Assembly: GCF_943181405.1 (NCBI RefSeq)
Contig: NZ_CALPBY010000006.1
Span: 310,001-374,000 of the forward strand
Direction: 5' to 3'
DNA length: 64,000 bases
From: Cellulosimicrobium sp. Marseille-Q4280
GTDB lineage: Bacteria > Actinomycetota > Actinomycetes > Actinomycetales > Cellulomonadaceae
Part shown: one piece after another, positions 58,382 through 64,000 of the stretch
Numbering within the stretch: the first letter of the stretch is position 1
Layout: each line of letters begins with the position of its first letter
Notes under the pieces: model-generated
What the model was told of the DNA's origin: nothing
The model's database searches: none
The model's input: only the letters and a program-made list of their open reading frames with translations
Position numbers and translations under genes: made by a program

Positions 58382-59202
58382 CAGCGGGCCAGGAACTCGA
58401 GGATGTCGGCGCCGAGCGCCTTCCGGAAGTCGCCGTAGACGCCGTGCGGCGCTCCCGGGTAGACCTTCAGGGTGCCGTGCTTCACGAGCTCGGCGGAGCG
58501 GAGCGCCGCGGCACCGATCGGCACGATCTGGTCGTCGTCGCCGTGCGCGATGAGGATCGGCACGTCGAGGGCCTTGAGGTCCTCGGTGAAGTCGGTCTCG
58601 GAGAAGGCCTTCACGCAGTCGTACGCGGCCGACAGGTTCACCAGCATGCCCTGCCGCCAGAAGTCGTCCTTCGCGCCCTGGGAGACGTTCGCTCCCTCGC
58701 GGTTGGCTCCGAAGAACGGCTCCGCGAGGTCCTGGTAGAACTGCGAGGCGTCGTTCAGCACGCCGGCACGGATGTCGTCGAACACACTGATCGGCAGCCC
58801 GCCGGGGTTCTCCCCGGTCTGGACCATGAGCGGGGGCACGGCACCCACCGTGACCACGCGGGAGACCCGACCGGCGCCGTGCTGCGCGGCGTAGCGCACC
58901 ACCTCGCCCCCACCGGTCGAGTGACCGACCACGACGAGGTCACGGAGGTCGAGGGCCTCCACCAGCTCCGCGAGGTCGCGCGCGTACGTGTCCATGTCGT
59001 TGCCCGTGGACGTCTTCGAGGAGCGGCCGTGACCGCGCCGGTCGTGCGCGATGGCCTGGTAGCCCGCGTCCGCGAGCAGCTTGAGCTCGACCTGCCAGGC
59101 GTCCGAGCTCAGCGGCCAGCCGTGGCTGAACAGGACCGGCTGGCCCGATCCCTGGGTCGTGAAGTAGATCTCGGTACCGTCGGACGTCGTGATGTAGGGC
59201 AT
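58381..59202 (-). CDS. alpha/beta hydrolase (non-haem haloperoxidase/arylesterase type)
   Basis: A 273-residue hydrolase of the perhydrolase/non-haem chloroperoxidase family. It opens MPYITTSDGTEIYFTTQGSG; the oxyanion motif is SHGWPLSSDAW, DRRGHGRSS follows, the nucleophile Ser is in VVGHSTGGGEVV, the Asp in AHGDDDQIVP and the His in GAPHGVY. Cytoplasmic. ATG 59202 has GAGG eight bases upstream. It is first in the operon and divergent, across 119 bases, from a large regulator that probably controls it. Confidence 0.92.
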   Translation of the reverse strand: MPYITTSDGTEIYFTTQGSGQPVLFSHGWPLSSDAWQVELKLLADAGYQAIAHDRRGHGRSSKTSTGNDMDTYARDLAELVEALDLRDLVVVGHSTGGGEVVRYAAQHGAGRVSRVVTVGAVPPLMVQTGENPGGLPISVFDDIRAGVLNDASQFYQDLAEPFFGANREGANVSQGAKDDFWRQGMLVNLSAAYDCVKAFSETDFTEDLKALDVPILIAHGDDDQIVPIGAAALRSAELVKHGTLKVYPGAPHGVYGDFRKALGADILEFLAR

Positions 59203-59321
59203 GAAATATCCTCTGCTGCTGATGATGTCGTCCCGGCTGATGGGCCGGACGTGGGGTCTGCGCCCGCTCGAGCGGGGCCGCGGGCGAACGCCTGTCCCCA
59301 CCTCACCGCCGTCGCGGCCGG

Positions 59322-61682
59322 GTGACCAGGCAGAAAGCAGGCAGAAATGGGAAGTCACCTCCGGTGAACCGCCCCCCCACGCTCGGCGAGCAGCTCCGTC
59401 GCCTGCGGACGTCGGCCGACCTCACCCTCGAGGCGCTCGCCGAACGCTCGGGGGTGAGCGTGCGGACGATCGGCGACGTCGAGCGCGGCGTCAGCGTCGC
59501 GCCGCACCGTCGGACCGTCGACGCGCTCGCCCGTGGTCTCCGGCTCGGCTCCGCGGACCGCGAGGCGCTGCTGCGCGAGTCGCGGGCCCGACGAGCCGTC
59601 CCCGCGCAGGGGCCACGCGCCTCGGCGGTCGCGCCGCACCGGGTCTGGGACTTCAGCGGCCGGGAGCGCGAGATCTCCGAGATCACGTCGTTCCTCACCC
59701 CGTCCGGAGAGGGCCGCGTTGCACCGGTCGTGATCTGCGGGCTGGCGGGGATCGGCAAGACCACGACAGCGCTCGAGGCGATCCACCGCCTCGAGCCTTC
59801 CCGGCGTCCGGTCCTGTTCCTCGACCTCGACGGCCTGAGCTCGTCTCCCCTGACCCCGATCCAGGTCGTCGGCGCGCTGCTCCGTCAGGTCCCCGGTCTC
59901 GGTGAGGCGGTGCCCAGAACCCTCGACGACGCCGTGCTCAGGTGGCGTGCCGTGACCGCCGAGACGTCGGTGACCGTCCTGCTGGACAACGCCGACTCGG
60001 AACGGCAGGTCCGGCCCGTTCTCACGCTCCACGCCGACAGCGCGGTCGTCGTCACGTCGCGGCGCGCCCTCGCCGGGTTGGAAGGGGTGCGTCGGATCAC
60101 GCTCGGTCCCCTCAGGCCGGAGGAGAGCGTCGAGCTCCTGGCGAAGATCATCCCCGCGGATCAGCGTGAGGTCGGTGACCTGCGCGAGCTCGCGGAGCTC
60201 TCCAGCCACGTCCCGCTGGCGATGCGGATCGCGGGGAACCGGATCGCCAGCACGCCGGCTGTCCACGCGGGCGACTTCTCGGCGCGGATCAGGTCCGCGG
60301 AGAACCGCTTCCGGATGCTGGTGGCCGGCGACCTGGCGGTCGAGGCAGCCTTCACGTTGTCCTACGAAGACCTCGAGCCGGCGGTCGCGACGCTGTTCCG
60401 CGCGATCTCCGTGCTCGACGCCGGAACGTTCGACGCCCGGATCGCCGCCGCGACCCTCGCGTCCCCCGTGAGCCCCGGTGAGGTCGAGGACTGGCTGGAC
60501 GAGCTGACCGACCTCGGCCTGCTGGAGGCCCGTGGTGGCAACCGGTACCACCTCCACGACCTGGTCCGCCTGTTCGCCGCCTCGCGACGGGTCGCTGCCG
60601 ACGCGGAGGCCGCCGACGCCGACGGTGCCGCCGAGGCGACGCAGGCGCGGCGCGACCGGTTGCGGCACTGGCTGCTCGGGAGTCTCGAGCGTGCCGGTGC
60701 CTGGTTCGAACCGGAGCGGTCGCCGGCGGGAGCCGGGCCCGCCGGCGTGACGTTCGCCGACGCGGAGGCGGCCGACGCGTGGATCCGCCTCGAGGAGCAT
60801 CACTGGTGGCCGGCGATGCAGGCGGCGGCGAAGGCCGGCGAGCACACCCTGGTGGTCGACGTGGCCGACGCGATGCACTGGTTCTCGGAGCTCTGGGCGG
60901 AGTGGGGGCACTGGACGGAGTTCTTCGGCCTCGCGGTGGACTCGGCGCGCGCCCTCGGGGACGAGCGCCTCGAGGCCATGCACCTGGGCTACCTCGTGTG
61001 GGCCACCGTCGTCGAGTCGTCGGACCGCGTGGAAGGGCTCCGGCTCGCGCGGCGCGCGGTCACCGCCGCCGAGGCGTCGGAGGACCACCAGCAGCTGGGC
61101 TGGGCGAACTTCTACCTCAGCTGGATGCTCAAGGAGAACGGGCTCGACGGGAGCCTCGAGGCCTGTCGCACCGCACTGCTGCAGTTCGGTCTCGCCGGCG
61201 ACAGCGAGGGCACGACGAGCGCCGCGTCCCTCCTCGGCGACCTCGCGCGGGCGACGGGTCACCACCAGCTCGCGCTCGACGAGTACCGTGCCGCGTACGA
61301 CCAGGTGCATGCCGGGGCGCCGGTCTTCACGCGGGCCATGACGCTCCTGGTCAGCACCCTGCACTACCGGATGTCCGAGGCGCTCGTGGCGCTCGACCGG
61401 CCTGCCGAGGCGATCGACGCGGCCGACCGCGCGATCGCCATCGCGGAGGAGGTGCGGGGACTCACCCTCGTCCGGATGTCCCTGCGGTCACGCGCGATCG
61501 CGCACCTCTCGACGGGCGACGGGCGACAGGCCCGGGCGGACATCGAGCGCGCTCTCGAAGGGCTCGACGTGACGTCGACCACCGGGGTGAACACGGCGTT
61601 CCGGGACACCCTGCTCCCGCTGCTGGACGAGGCCGCTCGGCTGTCCGGAAGCAGCGGGACGTCGTCCGTCCGCTCCCGCTGA
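59322..61682 (+). CDS. HTH-NB-ARC-TPR (STAND) regulator
   Basis: A 786-residue signal-transducing ATPase. Residues about 20-75 form an Xre/Cro-type helix-turn-helix (GEQLRRLRTSADLTLEALAE, RSGVSVRTIGDVERG). The NB-ARC module has Walker A GLAGIGKTTT (140-149), Walker B TVLLDNAD (218-225), a VVVTSRR sensor and the SSHVPLAMRIAGNRI motif. The C-terminal half is helical with TPR-like pairs. Such proteins are ligand- and ATP-switched transcription factors; the signal is unknown. The divergent hydrolase/RidA operon is the obvious target. GTG 59322 is the longest start; GTG 59364 is equally plausible. Confidence 0.87.
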   Translation: MTRQKAGRNGKSPPVNRPPTLGEQLRRLRTSADLTLEALAERSGVSVRTIGDVERGVSVAPHRRTVDALARGLRLGSADREALLRESRARRAVPAQGPRASAVAPHRVWDFSGREREISEITSFLTPSGEGRVAPVVICGLAGIGKTTTALEAIHRLEPSRRPVLFLDLDGLSSSPLTPIQVVGALLRQVPGLGEAVPRTLDDAVLRWRAVTAETSVTVLLDNADSERQVRPVLTLHADSAVVVTSRRALAGLEGVRRITLGPLRPEESVELLAKIIPADQREVGDLRELAELSSHVPLAMRIAGNRIASTPAVHAGDFSARIRSAENRFRMLVAGDLAVEAAFTLSYEDLEPAVATLFRAISVLDAGTFDARIAAATLASPVSPGEVEDWLDELTDLGLLEARGGNRYHLHDLVRLFAASRRVAADAEAADADGAAEATQARRDRLRHWLLGSLERAGAWFEPERSPAGAGPAGVTFADAEAADAWIRLEEHHWWPAMQAAAKAGEHTLVVDVADAMHWFSELWAEWGHWTEFFGLAVDSARALGDERLEAMHLGYLVWATVVESSDRVEGLRLARRAVTAAEASEDHQQLGWANFYLSWMLKENGLDGSLEACRTALLQFGLAGDSEGTTSAASLLGDLARATGHHQLALDEYRAAYDQVHAGAPVFTRAMTLLVSTLHYRMSEALVALDRPAEAIDAADRAIAIAEEVRGLTLVRMSLRSRAIAHLSTGDGRQARADIERALEGLDVTSTTGVNTAFRDTLLPLLDEAARLSGSSGTSSVRSR

Positions 61683-61772
61683 CGGCTGCTCCGCCGGCTC
61701 GGTCCGGGACTCCGAGAGGCCGCGAGCGGCAAAGTTCTCGGATCGTCCCGGATGTGGTCAAAAAACTCGGGG

Positions 61773-61801
61773 TTGCGCCTGAGAAACCGGTCTCTTAGTA
61801 T
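61773..61801 (+). promoter_or_regulatory. pectate lyase promoter
   Basis: TTGCGC (61773-61778) and TAGTAT (61796-61801) are exactly 17 bases apart, a strong housekeeping promoter. Confidence 0.72.
61781..61791. promoter_or_regulatory. operator-like repeat O1
   Basis: GAGAAACCGGT, inside the spacer of the promoter. The centre ACCGGT is palindromic, as in LacI-type operators. Confidence 0.6.
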
Positions 61802-61802
61802 C

Positions 61803-61813
61803 GAGAAACCGGT
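61803..61813. promoter_or_regulatory. operator-like repeat O2
   Basis: A second GAGAAACCGGT, 22 bases (two helical turns) from O1 and just after the -10; here extended to AACCGGTT, an 8-base palindrome. Confidence 0.6.
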
Positions 61814-61842
61814 TACCCGTCCTCCTCCGGGTCTCCATGGGT

Positions 61843-61870
61843 GTGCCCGCTCCGACGGCGGAGCGGGCAC
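61843..61870 (+). promoter_or_regulatory. leader hairpin of the pectate lyase transcript
   Basis: A 12-base-pair stem (GTGCCCGCTCCG/CGGAGCGGGCAC), loop ACGG, about 35 bases after the predicted start of transcription. It is an attenuator or 5' stabiliser; no T-run follows. Confidence 0.6.
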
Positions 61871-62051
61871 TGCCCAGGACGACTCGTGCTCGTCGAGGGG
61901 ACGTGAGAGCGAGCTCGACGACCGTCCGCACAGGAGCGGACGACGTCGGCGCCGGTGCGCACGGGTCAGCCAGACCTGTCGGCGGAGCACCACGGCACCA
62001 ACAGCATCAACAGAACTGCCCCGATTTTCGATGACGAAAGGTGAGGCAACG

Positions 62052-64000
62052 ATGAGACGACCAGTCGCACGACGACTCGTCGCGGCGGGGGCCGCGATGT
62101 CCCTCGCAGCAGCCATGGGCGTGACCGCCCTGGCGACGACGGCCACCGCAGCCGTGACCGGGAGCCCGACGGGCTACGCGACCCAGAACGGAGGGACCAC
62201 CGGCGGCGCCGGCGGCCAGACCGTGCGGGCCACGACGGGGACGCAGATCCACGCGGCCCTGTGCAACCGGGCCAGCGACGACACCCCGATCACGATCCAG
62301 GTCGAGGGCACGATCAACCACGGCAACACCGCCAAGGTCTCGGGCGACAGCTGCAACACCGCAGCAGGCGTCATCGAGCTCAAGCAGATCAGCAACGTCA
62401 CGATCGTCGGCGTGGGCAGCGGCGCCACGTTCGACCAGCTCGGCATCCACATCCGTGAGGCCAGCAACATCATCATCCAGAACGTGACGGTCAAGAACGT
62501 CAAGAAGTCGGGCTCCCCGACCTCCAACGGCGGCGACGCGATCGGCATGGAGAGCGGCGTCCGCAACGTGTGGGTCGACCACGTCACACTCGAGGCGTCG
62601 GGCGGCGAGTCCGAGGGCTTCGACGGCCTCTTCGACATGAAGGCCGGCGTGCAGTACGTGACGTTGTCCTACAGCATCCTGCGCAACTCCGGGCGTGGTG
62701 GCCTCATCGGCTCGAGCGAGAGCGACACCTCGAACGGCTTCGTGACGTTCCACCACAACAAGTACGAGAACCTCGACTCGCGCACCCCGCTGCTGCGCGG
62801 CGGGATCGCCCACATCTACAACAACCACTACGTCCAGCTCAACGAGTCGGGCATCAACTCGCGCGCCGGGGCGAAGGCCAAGGTGGAGAACAACTACTTC
62901 GAGGACTCGAAGGACGTCCTCGGCACGTTCTACACGGACCAGAAGGGCACGTGGCAGGTCGCGGGCAACGTCTTCGACAACATCACGTGGTCGACCCCCG
63001 GCGGCGACATCCAGCCGGCCGGCCCGAACGTGACGTCGACGACGAGCGTCTCGATCCCCTACTCGTACACGATGGACGGCGCGAGCTGCGTCCCGGCCCT
63101 CGTGAACCAGACGGCCGGCGCGAACAAGGGCCTCAAGGTCTCCGACGGCTCGTGCACGCCGCAGAACCCGGACCCGACGGACCCGACGGACCCGACGGAG
63201 CCCACGGACCCCACCGACCCGACGGAGCCCACGGACCCGACCGACCCGCCGGAGCCGAGCGCCGAGACGATCTACGTCGCGCCGAACGGCAGCGCGAGCG
63301 CGGCCGGCACGCTGGCCGCGCCGACGACTCTCGTCGCCGCGATCGACCGCGTCGCCTCCGGCGGCGAGATCTTCCTGCGGGGCGGGACCTACAACCTGTC
63401 GCAGACCGTCACGATCGAGCCGGGCAACGACGGCACGTCGGGCAACCGCACGCTCCTGTCGGCCTACCCCGGCGAGCGGCCGGTGCTGAACTTCTCGGCC
63501 CAGGCCGAGGACCCCGCGAACCGCGGTCTAGCGATCGGCGGCGACTGGTGGCACGTGTACGGGATCGTCGTCGAGCACGCGGGTGACAACGGGATCCTCC
63601 TCGGTGGCAACAACAACGTCATCGAGCGTGTCGTGACGCGCCACAACCACGACACCGGCCTGCAGCTGTCCCGCCTCGTCGCGGGTGCGCCGTCGAGCGA
63701 GTGGCCGTCGAACAACCTCATCGTCTCGAGCGAGTCGCACGACAACGTCGACTCCGACGGCGAGGACGCGGACGGCTTCGCGGCCAAGCTCACGTCCGGC
63801 CCGGGCAACGTGTTCCGCAACACCGTCGCCCACAACAACATCGACGACGGCTGGGACCTGTACACCAAGTCCGACACCGGGCCCATCGGCGCCGTGACGA
63901 TCGAGAGCTCCCTCGCCTACGAGAACGGCACGCTGTCCAACGGCGGCCAGGCCGGCAACGGCGACCGCAACGGCTTCAAGCTCGGTGGCGAGGACATCAA
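62052..64000 (+). CDS. secreted pectate lyase, PL1 plus PL9-like domains (3' end outside window)
   Basis: At least 649 residues, still open at the window edge. A signal peptide (RRLVAAGAAMSLAAAMGVTA, cleaved near residue 35) precedes a PL1 beta-helix. PL1 shows GMESGVRNVWVDH (calcium/VWVDH site near 173) and RTPLLR (RxPxxR at 244-249), with WSTPGGDIQPAG nearby. A Pro-Thr-Asp/Glu linker (about 372-402) leads to a second beta-helix starting ETIYVAPNGSASAAGTLAAP. There DSDGEDADGFAAKLTSGPGN and DDGWDLYTKSDTGPIG are PL9 signatures. Both domains cleave polygalacturonate by beta-elimination. GAGG lies five bases before the ATG. Confidence 0.92.
   Translation, partial: MRRPVARRLVAAGAAMSLAAAMGVTALATTATAAVTGSPTGYATQNGGTTGGAGGQTVRATTGTQIHAALCNRASDDTPITIQVEGTINHGNTAKVSGDSCNTAAGVIELKQISNVTIVGVGSGATFDQLGIHIREASNIIIQNVTVKNVKKSGSPTSNGGDAIGMESGVRNVWVDHVTLEASGGESEGFDGLFDMKAGVQYVTLSYSILRNSGRGGLIGSSESDTSNGFVTFHHNKYENLDSRTPLLRGGIAHIYNNHYVQLNESGINSRAGAKAKVENNYFEDSKDVLGTFYTDQKGTWQVAGNVFDNITWSTPGGDIQPAGPNVTSTTSVSIPYSYTMDGASCVPALVNQTAGANKGLKVSDGSCTPQNPDPTDPTDPTEPTDPTDPTEPTDPTDPPEPSAETIYVAPNGSASAAGTLAAPTTLVAAIDRVASGGEIFLRGGTYNLSQTVTIEPGNDGTSGNRTLLSAYPGERPVLNFSAQAEDPANRGLAIGGDWWHVYGIVVEHAGDNGILLGGNNNVIERVVTRHNHDTGLQLSRLVAGAPSSEWPSNNLIVSSESHDNVDSDGEDADGFAAKLTSGPGNVFRNTVAHNNIDDGWDLYTKSDTGPIGAVTIESSLAYENGTLSNGGQAGNGDRNGFKLGGEDI

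Larger units (their letters stand above)
61683..62051. other. 369-base control region of the pectate lyase gene
   Basis: It contains a promoter (61773-61801), two operator-like repeats and a strong leader hairpin (61843-61870), leaving a leader of about 240 bases to ATG 62052. No gene. Confidence 0.75.

Noticed and set aside
63166-63255. Short repeated units that could suggest a CRISPR-like or mobile array
   Set aside because: They encode the Pro-Thr-Asp/Glu linker of the pectate lyase, in frame and without spacers.

Overview
The window is very GC-rich, densely packed DNA from a high-GC Gram-positive actinobacterium. I infer order Micrococcales, Cellulosimicrobium/Cellulomonas/Isoptericola-like, from gene order, codon use and a secreted pectate lyase; the genus is not proven. 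It is the chromosomal replication-origin region plus the cell-wall and signalling genes usually beside it.

Layout. 1-4344: a cut-off MFS transporter, an epoxide-hydrolase-like enzyme on the opposite strand, and a DHA2-type MFS exporter. 4486-4587: one copy of a dispersed palindromic repeat whose second, inverted copy lies between gyrB and gyrA. 4661-13037: CCA-adding enzyme, divergent from NUDIX hydrolase, DUF6049 membrane protein, lipid II flippase MurJ and a membrane pseudokinase with a discoidin-like ectodomain. Two of these genes each carry an apparent -1 frameshift in a run of five C. 13180-17201: trxB, trxA, a PLP aminotransferase and a D-Ala-D-Ala ligase. 17348-22619: nine parS sites around an orphan kinase-like gene, parB, parA and rsmG, followed by jag, yidC, yidD, rnpA and rpmH on the minus strand. 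25215-32360: divergent rpmH/dnaA promoters, dnaA, oriC, dnaN, gnd, recF and a DUF721 gene. 32441-33952: a LAXTG cell-wall-anchored surface protein. 34547-40488: gyrB, gyrA, DUF3566. 40626-40961: tRNA-Ile, the 39-residue DLW-39 protein and tRNA-Ala. 41057-46894: an Ala/Lys-rich helical membrane protein, cyclophilin, rhomboid protease, crgA, DUF881, class E sortase, a small membrane protein and pabA. 47049-56579: pknB, pknA, pbpA, rodA, pstP, fhaB, fhaA on the minus strand. 56996-57078: tRNA-Leu. 57171-61682: a three-gene hydrolase/RidA/hydrolase operon divergent from a large HTH-NB-ARC-TPR (STAND) regulator. 62052-64000: a secreted two-domain pectate lyase (PL1 plus PL9-like), cut by the window edge, behind a promoter overlapped by two operator-like repeats.

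How the parts work together. oriC, DnaA, DnaN, RecF, gyrase and ParAB-parS form the replication and segregation core. MurJ, the pseudokinase, CrgA, PbpA, RodA, PknA/B, PstP and FhaA/B form the peptidoglycan-synthesis and Ser/Thr-phosphorylation network; in mycobacteria PknB and FhaA act on MurJ through a pseudokinase domain, which here is a separate gene. Sortase E and the LAXTG protein form a likely enzyme-substrate pair. I found no CRISPR array, prophage, insertion sequence or rRNA. The least explained items are the two-copy structured repeat, the paired frameshifts, the parS sites inside coding sequence, and the operator pair upstream of the pectate lyase.
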